Origin: Pseudoprimorskyibacter insulae
Lineage (GTDB): Bacteria > Pseudomonadota > Alphaproteobacteria > Rhodobacterales > Rhodobacteraceae
NCBI RefSeq assembly: GCF_900302505.1
Contig: NZ_OMOJ01000001.1
Span: forward strand, 558,001 to 622,000
Length of the DNA: 64,000 nucleotides
Direction of reading: 5' to 3'
Each line of letters starts with the position of its first letter. Position 1 is the stretch's first letter. The position numbers and the translations under genes were made by a program. Below the pieces are notes generated by a model. It saw only the letters and a list, made by a program, of their open reading frames with translations, was not told where the DNA came from and made no database searches. This document shows, one piece after another, positions 51,617 through 63,435 of the stretch.

Positions 51617-52384
51617 ATGTCTGACGACATTCTTAAGATTGAAATTGACGGCCCCATCGCCACGCTGACCATGAACCGCCCCGGCAAGCGCAACGCCATG
51701 TGCGATGAGCTGCTGCACGCTATCGACGGGTTCTTTTCGAACCCGCCCGAGGGCGTGAAAGTGGTGGTTCTGACCGGGGTCGAAGGGCATTTCTGTTCGG
51801 GCCTTGATCTGTCCGAGCACAAACAGCGCGATGCAGAAGGCACCATGCGTCATTCGCGCGGCTGGCATGCCGTGATGGAGAAGATCCAGTTCGGCGGGCT
51901 GGTTGTCGTGTCGGCCATGTTCGGCGCGGTCATTGGCGGGGGGCTTGAACTGGCCACCTCGACCCATGTGCGGATTGCTGAACCGTCGACCATTTTCCAA
52001 CTGCCCGAAGGCCGTCGTGGTATCTTTGTCGGTGGCGGGGCAACCGTGCGTGTGGGCCGCATCCTTGGCCCGGACCGGATGGTTGAAATGATGCTGACGG
52101 GCCGCAAGTATGGCGCGGACGAAGGGCTGGCCCTTGGTCTGACGCATTATTCCGTGGGCGCGGGCGAGGCATTGGCCTTGGCGCAGGATCTGGCACGCAA
52201 GATCGCCAAGAATGCGCCGCTGTCGAACTATGTGATGATCCATGCGATCAGCCGCATTGGCGACATGTCCCAAAAGGATGGGCTGTTCACCGAAAGCCTG
52301 TGCGCAGCCCTGACGCAAACCAGCCCGGACGCGGTCGAGGGGCTTGCTGCCTTCCTTGAAAAGCGCGCCCCCAGCTTCGGGTAA
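51617..52384 (+). CDS. Enoyl-CoA hydratase/crotonase family protein
   Basis: 255 aa. Oxyanion-hole motifs are HFCSGLDLSEH and AVIGGGLELA; the first catalytic Glu is in QLPEGRRGIFVGGGA. It should hydrate an aryl-enoyl-CoA such as p-coumaroyl- or feruloyl-CoA; aldolase (lyase) activity, as in Ech/HCHL, is the alternative. The presence of an SDR and an amidohydrolase beside it argues for hydration only. AAGGA precedes the ATG. Confidence 0.85.
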   Translation: MSDDILKIEIDGPIATLTMNRPGKRNAMCDELLHAIDGFFSNPPEGVKVVVLTGVEGHFCSGLDLSEHKQRDAEGTMRHSRGWHAVMEKIQFGGLVVVSAMFGAVIGGGLELATSTHVRIAEPSTIFQLPEGRRGIFVGGGATVRVGRILGPDRMVEMMLTGRKYGADEGLALGLTHYSVGAGEALALAQDLARKIAKNAPLSNYVMIHAISRIGDMSQKDGLFTESLCAALTQTSPDAVEGLAAFLEKRAPSFG

Positions 52385-52388
52385 CGCT

Positions 52389-52880
52389 ATGGCCGGATCT
52401 GACAAAATCGCCAAATTGCCCGGAACGCCTCCGGGGCGGATCAGTGATGAAACGCTGCGCCAGTTCATCGGGTACTACATGAAACGCGCCTATAACGTGA
52501 TCCAGTCGGATCTGGTCAATGCGCTCAAACCCTATGAGCTGCGGCTGGTCACCTATTCGGCACTGGTCATCATTCACGACAACCCCGGCCTGCGGCAATC
52601 GCAGCTGGCCGATGTGTTGGCGATTGAGCGCCCCAATCTGGTGGTCATCGTGGATGAGCTGGAGCAGCGCGATCTGATCGTGCGGGACCGGTCCGCCGTG
52701 GATCGCCGGGCCTATGCGCTGCGGGTGACCAAGGCGGGGGCGGCGCTTTATGATGCTGCAACCAAGGCCGTCCAAGACCACGAAGACAAATTCTGTGCGG
52801 GGATGAGCCCCGAACAGCGCGCCACAGTGTTGGACGCGATGAATTCCATTTGGAACATGAAAACAGAGGCATCGTCATGA
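52389..52880 (+). CDS. MarR-family regulator (CouR/FerR-like role)
   Basis: 163 aa winged helix. LRQSQLADVLAIERPNLVVIVDELEQRDLIVRDRSAVDRRAYALRVT is the MarR DNA-binding region. It lies inside the operon, 4 bases after the hydratase gene, and overlaps the CoA ligase start by ATGA. In hydroxycinnamate operons such regulators are released by the aryl-CoA thioester. The ATG at 52389 is used; an earlier frame would overlap the hydratase gene. Confidence 0.85.
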   Translation: MAGSDKIAKLPGTPPGRISDETLRQFIGYYMKRAYNVIQSDLVNALKPYELRLVTYSALVIIHDNPGLRQSQLADVLAIERPNLVVIVDELEQRDLIVRDRSAVDRRAYALRVTKAGAALYDAATKAVQDHEDKFCAGMSPEQRATVLDAMNSIWNMKTEASS

Positions 52881-54688
52881 AACGGACCTCGCGGTTTCAG
52901 CCGCATGACGTCACGCGCACCCAGCGGGAAGACGGCACATTTCTTCTGACCTCGAACATCCCGCTTGGCCCGGTGGTCGAGAAAACCGGCGATTGGTTGC
53001 ACCAGTGGGCGGATGAAGCCCCTGACCGAGTGTTCATCGCCGAACGCAGCGGCGCGGGCTGGCGCGAAGAAACCTACGCCGCCGCCTTGCAGCAGGTGCG
53101 TGCGATTGGTCAAGCGCTTTTGGCGCGCGGCCTTGGCCCCGATACGCCCATTCTGGTGATGTCGGGCAACGGCGTGGATCACGGCCTTCTGGCGCTCGCC
53201 TCGCAATATGTCGGCGTGCCGCTTGTGCCCGTGGCCGAGCAGTATTCGCTGATCCACGGTGCCCATGGCCGGTTGCGCCACGCGGTCGAACTGGTGCGCC
53301 CCAAGATGGCCTATGTCATCGACGCCGACCAATACGCCGAGGCGCTGGCGCTGGATTGTTTCGACGGGATCGAGATCGTCGCCACCCGCCCGCATGGTCA
53401 CGCCGTAACGCCCTTCGCCGATCTGATGAAGGGCGATGCAGGCATAGATATCGACGCGGCCTACGCCAAGGTCACGCCGGACTCGGTGGTCAAGATCCTG
53501 ATGACCTCGGGCAGCACCTCGGCCCCGAAGGGCGTGCTGACGACGCATAAGATGATGTGCACCAACCAGACCCAATTTGCGGATTCGCTGCCCTTCCTGC
53601 GTGAAACCCCGCCGCGTGTGGTTGATTGGCTGCCGTGGAACCACGTCTTTGGCGGTTCGCATAACTTCAACATGATGCTGGCCAATGGCGGCAGCTTCTA
53701 TGTGGATGATGGCAAGCCGGTGAAAGGCCTGTTCGACCGGACGCTGGAAAACCTGTCGATGGTGACGGGGACGCTGTCGTTCAATGTGCCGGTCGGTTTT
53801 GGCATGTTGCTTGGTGCCCTGCAAAAGGACGAAACCCTGCGCCGCCGCTATTTCCAAGACCTCGACATGATCTTCTACGCAGGCGCGTCGCTACCGCAGG
53901 AAGTCTGGTCGGGCTTTGAGCAGATGGCGATGGAGATCAAGGGCGAGATCCCGCTGATGACCTCGTCCTGGGGGCTGACGGAAACCGCACCCGCCACGAT
54001 GATCCAGCAGGAGCCGACGGAACGGTCGGGCGTGATTGGCGTGCCGCTGGCGGGTGTAACGCTCAAGCTGATCCCCGACAGTGAAAACCGCTGCGAAGTG
54101 CGTGCCAAGGGGCCGAACATCATGCCGGGGTATTACGAAAACCCCGAGAAGACCGCCGAAGCCTTTGACGATGAAGGCTTCTTCATCACGGGCGATGCGA
54201 TGGCCTTCAATGATTTCGACGCGCCGAACAAAGGCATGCGCTTTGATGGTCGCATCTCGGAAGATTTCAAACTGCTGACCGGCACTTGGGTGCGCGCCGC
54301 AGCCCTGCGGGTTGAGATCCTGTCGCTCATGGCGCCCTTGGCGGCTGAGATTGTCATCACCGGTCAGGACAAGAACGAAATAGGCTGCTTCATCTTCCCA
54401 AGCCGCGATGCGCTGGCCGCAGAAGGCTATTCAGACGAAGAGGACAACGGCGCGCTGGTGTGCAAGCAATTGCTGGCCGAAATCCACCACCGTCTGAACG
54501 AACGGGCAGGGCGTGTGTCAGGCTCGTCCACCCGCGTCAGCCGTGCGTTGGTTTTGGCCGAACCGCCCAGCCTTGCCGATGGCGAGATGACGGCGAAAGG
54601 CAACCTGAACTACCGCAAGGTTCAAACCCGCCGCGCCGACTTGCTAGAGCGCCTTTACAGCGACGACGCAGGCGTTGCCCGCCTTTGA
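52877..54688 (+). CDS. Feruloyl-CoA synthase-like AMP-dependent ligase
   Basis: 603 aa adenylate-forming enzyme. The P-loop is MTSGSTSAPKGV near residue 213; LTSSWGLTETAP and FFITGDAMAF follow; the C-terminal lobe ends in KGNLNYRKV with the acyl-adenylation Lys region. The WLPWNHVFGGSHNFN stretch is characteristic of feruloyl-CoA synthases. It activates hydroxycinnamates or arylpropionates. Its start overlaps the MarR stop. Confidence 0.85.
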   Translation: MKRTSRFQPHDVTRTQREDGTFLLTSNIPLGPVVEKTGDWLHQWADEAPDRVFIAERSGAGWREETYAAALQQVRAIGQALLARGLGPDTPILVMSGNGVDHGLLALASQYVGVPLVPVAEQYSLIHGAHGRLRHAVELVRPKMAYVIDADQYAEALALDCFDGIEIVATRPHGHAVTPFADLMKGDAGIDIDAAYAKVTPDSVVKILMTSGSTSAPKGVLTTHKMMCTNQTQFADSLPFLRETPPRVVDWLPWNHVFGGSHNFNMMLANGGSFYVDDGKPVKGLFDRTLENLSMVTGTLSFNVPVGFGMLLGALQKDETLRRRYFQDLDMIFYAGASLPQEVWSGFEQMAMEIKGEIPLMTSSWGLTETAPATMIQQEPTERSGVIGVPLAGVTLKLIPDSENRCEVRAKGPNIMPGYYENPEKTAEAFDDEGFFITGDAMAFNDFDAPNKGMRFDGRISEDFKLLTGTWVRAAALRVEILSLMAPLAAEIVITGQDKNEIGCFIFPSRDALAAEGYSDEEDNGALVCKQLLAEIHHRLNERAGRVSGSSTRVSRALVLAEPPSLADGEMTAKGNLNYRKVQTRRADLLERLYSDDAGVARL

Positions 54689-54743
54689 TTGACCAAGCCC
54701 CCGGTGCGCCGGGGGCCCCATCCGAACATAACAGGAGGCCCCG

Positions 54744-55619
54744 ATGGTCGACCTTACCAAGATCCGCGCGATCGACATTCACACCCACGCCGAAGAACCC
54801 TGCGGCTGCCATGCCGATGACGGCTATGACGATCTGCAAGCCACGATGGCCAGCTATTTCGGCGCCCCATGGAGCCACCCGCCCACCGTCCCGCAGACGG
54901 CGGCGCATTACCGCGAACAAAACATCGCGGCGGTGATCTTCCCCGTCGATGCGGAACGCGAAACCGGCTATCGCCGCTACAAGAACGAAGAAGTGGCCGA
55001 ACTGGCCGCCGAAAACGATGACGTTCTGATCCCCTTCGCCAGCATCGACCCGCATAAGGGCAAGATGGGCGCACGTGAGGCCCGCCGCCTTGTCCGCGAA
55101 TTCGGCGTAAAGGGCTTCAAGTTCCATCCGACCATGCAGGGGTTCTATCCCAATGACCGCATGGCCTATACGCTTTATGAAGCCATCGCCGAAGAAGGCG
55201 CGATTGCCCTGTTCCACACCGGCCAAACCGGCGTCGGCAGCGGCATGAAGGGCGGCAACGGCATGCGCCTGAAGTATTCCAACCCGATGTATATGGACGA
55301 TGTGGCCGTCGATTTCCCCGACATGCCGATCATCCTCGCGCATCCGTCCTTCCCATGGCAGGAAGAGGCGCTGGCCGTGGCCCAGCACAAGCCCAATGTC
55401 TATATCGACCTCAGCGGCTGGAGCCCGAAGTATTTCCCGGAAATCCTAGTGAAATACTGCAACTCGATCCTGAAGAAGAAGGTTCTGTTCGGGTCGGACT
55501 GGCCGATGATCACGCCCGAACGTTGGCTGTCGGATTTTGAAAAGATCAACATCAAGGACGAAATCCGCCCCGATATCATCAAGAACAACGCTGCCCGCTT
55601 GCTGGGCATGATGGATTGA
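54744..55619 (+). CDS. Amidohydrolase-2 family hydrolase, CouO-like
   Basis: 291 aa metal-dependent hydrolase. Metal ligands: IDIHTHAEE (two His), FKFHPTMQG (His), LAHPSFPWQ (His) and FGSDWP (Asp). In Rhodococcus, CouO of this superfamily hydrolyses 4-hydroxyphenyl-beta-ketoacyl-CoA to a benzoate and acetyl-CoA. ACMSD-type decarboxylases share the fold and are the main alternative. AGGAGG precedes the ATG. Gene context with CoA ligase, hydratase and SDR supports the CouO role. Confidence 0.8.
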   Translation: MVDLTKIRAIDIHTHAEEPCGCHADDGYDDLQATMASYFGAPWSHPPTVPQTAAHYREQNIAAVIFPVDAERETGYRRYKNEEVAELAAENDDVLIPFASIDPHKGKMGAREARRLVREFGVKGFKFHPTMQGFYPNDRMAYTLYEAIAEEGAIALFHTGQTGVGSGMKGGNGMRLKYSNPMYMDDVAVDFPDMPIILAHPSFPWQEEALAVAQHKPNVYIDLSGWSPKYFPEILVKYCNSILKKKVLFGSDWPMITPERWLSDFEKINIKDEIRPDIIKNNAARLLGMMD

Positions 55620-55676
55620 TGCCGCTTGGCCCGGCGACCGCGCCGGGCCGGTTTCCCCATTTCAGGAGCCAGTGCT

Positions 55677-57260
55677 ATGAAGCCGTATGCCGCCCCGCTT
55701 GACGATATTTTCTTCATTCTGAACCATGTGGCAGGCGCCCCCTCACTCGGGGAATATGACGCCGAACTGACGCAAGAAATCGCCGGTCACTTCGCGGCCT
55801 TCGCTGAAGGTGAGATTGCTCCGCTGGACGAGGCGGGCGACCGCATCGGTGCGCAGCTTCAGAACGGCCGCGTGGTGATGCCCGAAGGGTTCAAAGCCGC
55901 CTATGACGCCTATGTCGAACAAGGCTGGCAAGGTCTGACCGCGCCCGAGGATTTCGGCGGGCAGGGGCTTGGTGCGCTGAATATGGCCGTGACCTCGGAA
56001 ATCCTGTCGGGCGCGAACCACAGCTTTCAGATGGTCGTTGGCTTGGTGCCGGGGGCAATCCGCACCATCCTCAACTTCGGAACCGAGGCGCAAAAGGCCG
56101 CGTATATACCGCCGCTGACCGATGGCTCCACGCTGGCGACCATGTGTTTGACTGAGCCGGGCGCAGGGTCTGATCTGGCCCGCGTGCGCTGCCGCGCCGT
56201 GCCCACCGATACCGGCTATGCCATCACCGGCGAAAAAATCTTTATCTCGGGCGGCGATCAGGATCTGAGCGACAAGGTGCTGCACTTGGTTCTGGCCCGC
56301 ACATCAGACAACGGCATCAAGGGCTTGTCCCTGTTCCTGTGCCGGTCGGAAAAGGCCGATGGCACGCGCAACGCGGTCACCGTCACCCGGATCGAGGAAA
56401 AGATGGGCCTGCACGCCTCGCCCACCTGCCAATTGGCGTTTGACGGGGCCGAGGCCGAGCTGATCGGCCAAGAGGGCAAAGGCCTGATGGCGATGTTCAC
56501 CCTGATGAACCACGCCCGCGCCGATGTGGCACTGCAAGGCGTGGCCCATGCCTCGCGCGCTTATGACGTGGCCTCAAACTACGCCAAAGACCGTGTGCAA
56601 GGCCGCAAGGATGACGGCTCGCCCGCCAAGCTGACCGACCACGCCGATGTGCGCCGGATGCTCGACGAGATCGACGCGATTGCCCTTGGTGGTCGCGCCA
56701 TGGCGCATTTGTCCTTCGTGACGATGGAAGGCGAAAGCAACCCGGCGCTGCTGGAATTTCTGACGCCGGTGGCCAAGGTCTATTGCACCGATGGCGGGAT
56801 GACAGCCGCCGAACTGGGCGTGCAGGTGCTGGGCGGCTACGGGTTCTTGCAGGAATACCGGCTGGAGCAAACCTACCGCGATGTGCGTATCACCGCGATC
56901 TATGAAGGCGCAAACGGCATCCACGCCCGTATGCTGGTCACGCGCCTACTGCCGGGGCCCGAGGCTGAGGCCTTTGCCGCCTTCCTTGCCGCCGAAGCGC
57001 CCGAAGGCATCGCAACCCTCTGGGATGACACCCGTAAGTCCGTGCTGGTCCAATCCGACGCAACGCCGCTGGCCCATGACTTTATGCAGCTGACGATTGA
57101 ATGCCTGCTGCTGGCGCTTTGGACCCGCATCGTGGCGCAAGCCGAGAACCACCCCGACCCCGAGCGTATCCGCCGCGTCGGCACCATGGCCCTGAAACGC
57201 GGCGCAATTCGCGCCAAAACCGCAGCGCTCTTTGTGACTGAGGTCGCCGATGCTGCCTGA
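55677..57260 (+). CDS. Acyl-CoA dehydrogenase, DmdC/FadE5-like
   Basis: 527 aa. FAD and substrate motifs: CLTEPGAGSDLARV, FISGGDQDL, and the catalytic Glu in AIYEGANGIHARML. The N-terminal extra domain (AAPLDDIFFILNHV) is typical of the DmdC/large ACAD group; the C-terminus is shorter than the usual 580-600. It may desaturate arylpropionyl-CoA so that dihydro-cinnamates enter the same route. The ATG at 55677 follows CAGGAGCC. Confidence 0.87.
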   Translation: MKPYAAPLDDIFFILNHVAGAPSLGEYDAELTQEIAGHFAAFAEGEIAPLDEAGDRIGAQLQNGRVVMPEGFKAAYDAYVEQGWQGLTAPEDFGGQGLGALNMAVTSEILSGANHSFQMVVGLVPGAIRTILNFGTEAQKAAYIPPLTDGSTLATMCLTEPGAGSDLARVRCRAVPTDTGYAITGEKIFISGGDQDLSDKVLHLVLARTSDNGIKGLSLFLCRSEKADGTRNAVTVTRIEEKMGLHASPTCQLAFDGAEAELIGQEGKGLMAMFTLMNHARADVALQGVAHASRAYDVASNYAKDRVQGRKDDGSPAKLTDHADVRRMLDEIDAIALGGRAMAHLSFVTMEGESNPALLEFLTPVAKVYCTDGGMTAAELGVQVLGGYGFLQEYRLEQTYRDVRITAIYEGANGIHARMLVTRLLPGPEAEAFAAFLAAEAPEGIATLWDDTRKSVLVQSDATPLAHDFMQLTIECLLLALWTRIVAQAENHPDPERIRRVGTMALKRGAIRAKTAALFVTEVADAA

Positions 57261-57711
57261 ACCAAAGCTAGAGCTGATCATGGAGCTGGAAGTGTGTCTG
57301 GATCCCATCATCGAGATGGGACCAGGCCGCGCCGGCCTGCGCCGGATCATCCCCATAATCGGCGGCATCGCCAAGGGGCCAAAGATCAAAGGTAAAATCC
57401 TGAACGTCGGCGCGGATTGGCAAACAATCTTTGCCGATGGCAATGCCGAACTGGTCGCCCGCTATGCCGTCGAAACCGATGACGGCGCAGTGATTGAGAT
57501 CGACAATCGTGGCTTCCGCAATGGCCCCGCCGAGGTACTGGCCCGCGTCGCCAAAGGCGAGGATGTGGACCCCGCCGACTACTACATGCGAACCATTGCC
57601 CGGCTAGAGACCAGCCACCCGGATTATTCTTGGGTCAACAAACGCGTCTTTGTCGCAACTGGCGCCCGCCTTGCTGGCGCGGTGCACATCGCCTTCTACT
57701 GCGTGGAATAA
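57250..57711 (+). CDS. DUF3237 family protein
   Basis: 153 aa beta-rich protein. Typical DUF3237 stretches are GGIAKGPKIKGKIL, YAVETDDGAVIEIDNRG and FVATGARLAGAVHIAFYCVE. Function unsettled; members recur in aromatic-acid operons. It overlaps the acyl-CoA dehydrogenase gene by 11 bases in another frame, which indicates coupling. Last gene of the operon. Confidence 0.85.
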   Translation: MLPEPKLELIMELEVCLDPIIEMGPGRAGLRRIIPIIGGIAKGPKIKGKILNVGADWQTIFADGNAELVARYAVETDDGAVIEIDNRGFRNGPAEVLARVAKGEDVDPADYYMRTIARLETSHPDYSWVNKRVFVATGARLAGAVHIAFYCVE

Positions 57712-57776
57712 GGCACTGGCACGCAGCACCTAGCGCCTCCTGTCCCCTTCATCTTTCCCATAAATACTCAAAAAAT

Positions 57777-57807
57777 AAACGCGGCGCTTAGGGCAAACGC
57801 CGCGTTT
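57777..57807. terminator. Bidirectional terminator
   Basis: AAACGCGGCG (57777-57786) pairs with CGCCGCGTTT (57798-57807). It lies between the convergent DUF3237 and pgm genes. Confidence 0.8.
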
Positions 57808-57884
57808 GCGTATTTAAGAAAGAGAAGAAGCAGGGGACCAGCGCCCTGAGGCCCCAGCGTTGGACGCCAAAGCGGCGACCGACT

Positions 57885-59567
<1,683 letters not shown>

Positions 59568-59747
59568 TCAAACGCTTGGGGGCGACATTGGCCCCGTTTT
59601 ACATTCTTGGCGCAACCTTAGCGGTTGTCCGGGTAGATTTTGCGACAGGGTCGTGACGGAATTGTGTAATCGGCCCCGGCGCAGGGCCATGCTTGCGGCA
59701 GAACGGCCAATCGTCAAACCGAAATCTGTGTTGCCGGGGCTGGCGCG

Positions 59748-60149
59748 TTACTTCTGGATCAGGCGGTCTGCCTTTTTACGCACCAGAATCGTGCGCAGGT
59801 CGTGCATGGCCAGCAAAAGCTGATCGGTCACCGCATCCAGCTGTTCTTCGGTGGCGCGTGATTGCACCCATTGGGCGGTCAGGTTCATGTGATCGACGGC
59901 GCGCAGAATGTCGTCCACTTCCCGCTGGGCGAGGGTGTCTTGCCGGTCGCGCATCCACTTGCGGATGGCGCGGGTGTCGTCATCGGTCAGTTCGGTATTG
60001 CCATGCGGTTTGATATCGCCGCTGCGTACATTGACCACGGCGATCTGATCCAAATCGATCCGGCGTTGGCGGTTTTCCGTTCCGACACGGAAGACAGCAG
60101 CGCCGTTTTCGCGGATGCGGAAGTAATAGTCCGGCAATTCGTTCGACAT
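59748..60149 (-). CDS. Conserved protein of unknown function
   Basis: 133 aa, charged, mostly helical after residue 50 (DDDTRAIRKWMRDRQDTLAQREVDDILRAVDHMN). N-terminus YYFRIRENGAAVFRVG is beta-like. No signal peptide or membrane segment. I do not recognise a named domain; the style suggests a lineage-specific protein. It lies 42 bases after the aminotransferase gene in the same direction. Confidence 0.65.
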   Translation of the reverse strand: MSNELPDYYFRIRENGAAVFRVGTENRQRRIDLDQIAVVNVRSGDIKPHGNTELTDDDTRAIRKWMRDRQDTLAQREVDDILRAVDHMNLTAQWVQSRATEEQLDAVTDQLLLAMHDLRTILVRKKADRLIQK

Positions 60150-60191
60150 TTTGATCCTTTCTGGCCCGCCCCTTGGGGCAGGCGCGGCAGT

Positions 60192-61875
<1,684 letters not shown>

Positions 61876-61879
<4 letters not shown>

Positions 61880-62139
61880 CCGAGACCAAAGAGATCCGTA
61901 TCAAACGCCTTGCCATGCGGTCCATGCGCCGTGGGATCAAGGAAATGGACATTATCCTATCGCGCTATGCCGACCAGAAGCTGGCGGAAATGTCCGAGGC
62001 AGAGATGGACCGCTATGAGGCGTTGTTGTCTGAAAACGATCAGGATTTGTACCAATGGGTTTCGGGCCAGATCGAACCGGACGCCCAGCACAAGCCCTTG
62101 ATTGACGACATCAAAGCGGTGGCCTGTTCCCCGAAATAG
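61876..62139 (+). CDS. sdhE: FAD assembly factor SdhE
   Basis: 87 aa, the usual size. The signature RSMRRGIKEMD (residues 15-25) is the RGxxE motif that contacts succinate dehydrogenase flavoprotein; DLYQWVSG follows near residue 59. It helps attach FAD covalently to SdhA. Its start overlaps the XRE stop. Confidence 0.92.
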
Positions 62140-62227
62140 AGCGGATTTTATCTAGCTGCTTCGTATTTAACTGATTGTTTTGTGTTTTCTCCGACTGTCG
62201 CCTGTGATCGGAACAGCGGAGATCGAC

Positions 62228-62725
62228 ATGAGCATCCATTCCGCAATGGGGCGGAGCCCGGAACAGGGCTACATGACCACTTACCTAGAGGCGCTTGCCT
62301 TGGTAGAGCGGTTGCATCGACTGTTGCTTGACGTCATCAAGGATGAGTTTGAGCGACTGGGAATTATTGAAATCAACGCGGTTCAGGCCCTGTTGTTGTT
62401 CAATATCGGCGACAACGAAGTGACGGCGGGCGAACTGAAGACCCGTGGTTACTATCAGGGCAGCAACGTCAGCTATAATCTGAAAAAGCTGGTGGATATG
62501 GGCTATATGCACCACCAGCGCTGCGAAATTGACCGCCGGTCCGTCCGGGTGCGTCTGACGCCGAAGGGGCGGGAAATTCACAAGATCGTCGAACAACTGT
62601 TCGCGCGTCACGCCGACGGGTTGGAAAGCCGGGCGGTGCTGGATTTGGACGGGCTGGATCATATTACCGCGTCTTTGCGCCGGGTCGAACGGTATTGGAC
62701 GGATCAAATCCGTTATATCTATTGA
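62228..62725 (+). CDS. MarR-type winged-helix regulator (LdtR/PetP-like)
   Basis: 165 aa. The DNA-binding region is INAVQALLLFNIGDNEVTAGELKTRGYYQGSNVSYNLKKLVDMGYMHHQRCEIDRRSVRVRLT. The YYQGSNVSYN recognition helix is characteristic of a rhizobial/rhodobacterial group including LdtR and PetP. The ATG at 62228 has GGAG seven bases upstream. It ends seven bases inside the convergent DUF1194 gene. Confidence 0.82.
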   Translation: MSIHSAMGRSPEQGYMTTYLEALALVERLHRLLLDVIKDEFERLGIIEINAVQALLLFNIGDNEVTAGELKTRGYYQGSNVSYNLKKLVDMGYMHHQRCEIDRRSVRVRLTPKGREIHKIVEQLFARHADGLESRAVLDLDGLDHITASLRRVERYWTDQIRYIY

Positions 62726-63435
62726 TCCAGCGCCGAAAACAGCGGGCCTTGCAATTCACGCAGCAGTTTGCGGACCATCGCGGCCTCAAAATCGTCAAAG
62801 CCCTTTGCCGCTTCGACAAAGGCCTCGGGCCCGGTGATGACATAGGCGGTGTAATAGGACCAAAGGTCTTCGGACCCGGCTTGCACCGGCCCATTGCGGC
62901 GGCGCGCGGGGGCGCCAATGACAAGGCCATTGATGGTAATGCCATTGGCATCGGCTTGGCCGCGTGTATCTTGCGGGCGCGGCCCGGTGTTCGAAGGCCC
63001 GTCGCCAGACAGATCCAGCGTGCGCTTGGGGCAATCGGGCTGCAATGCCAACAGTGCCACGCCATAGGTCATGGCGGCCCCTATGGCGGTGGACGGATCA
63101 CCAATCAGGCGCGGGGTTTGGCGGATGATCTGGGTCAGGGCGGCCAGATCCTCAAATGTGGCAATCTCAGCCCACGGGGCGATCACCCGTTGCAGGCCGG
63201 GGCCGCTCCATTCGAACAGGGACAGGCGCACAGGGGCATCCGGCCCCGCCAGCAGCGCCGCAACGACATCTGGGTGCTGCAAGGCATTGGCCATACCGTT
63301 CAGTTGCAACTGGTATTCGGTGCTGTCCACCGATCCCGACACATCCATCCCAATGGCCAGCGCCTGCCGGCAGGCTGCATGGGCGGGCAGGGCAAGGGCG
63401 CAAAGGGCGGCGGTCTGGGCGAAGCGCAGGATCAT
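62719..63435 (-). CDS. DUF1194 secreted VWA-like protein, copy 1
   Basis: 238 aa. Signal peptide of about 20 residues ends AHA before ACRQALAIG. A MIDAS-like DVSGSVDSTEY at about residues 31-41, DLSGDGPSNTG later. DUF1194 proteins are von Willebrand A-like with unknown role. The start overlaps the stop of the second copy (ATGA). Confidence 0.85.
   Translation of the reverse strand: MILRFAQTAALCALALPAHAACRQALAIGMDVSGSVDSTEYQLQLNGMANALQHPDVVAALLAGPDAPVRLSLFEWSGPGLQRVIAPWAEIATFEDLAALTQIIRQTPRLIGDPSTAIGAAMTYGVALLALQPDCPKRTLDLSGDGPSNTGPRPQDTRGQADANGITINGLVIGAPARRRNGPVQAGSEDLWSYYTAYVITGPEAFVEAAKGFDDFEAAMVRKLLRELQGPLFSALDQ

Noticed and set aside
57712-57780. Fourth copy of the hairpin-box repeat (CATAAATACTCAAAAAA)
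   Set aside because: It only loosely resembles the box and lacks the CCCCGGGATATTT and GGTCAG parts.
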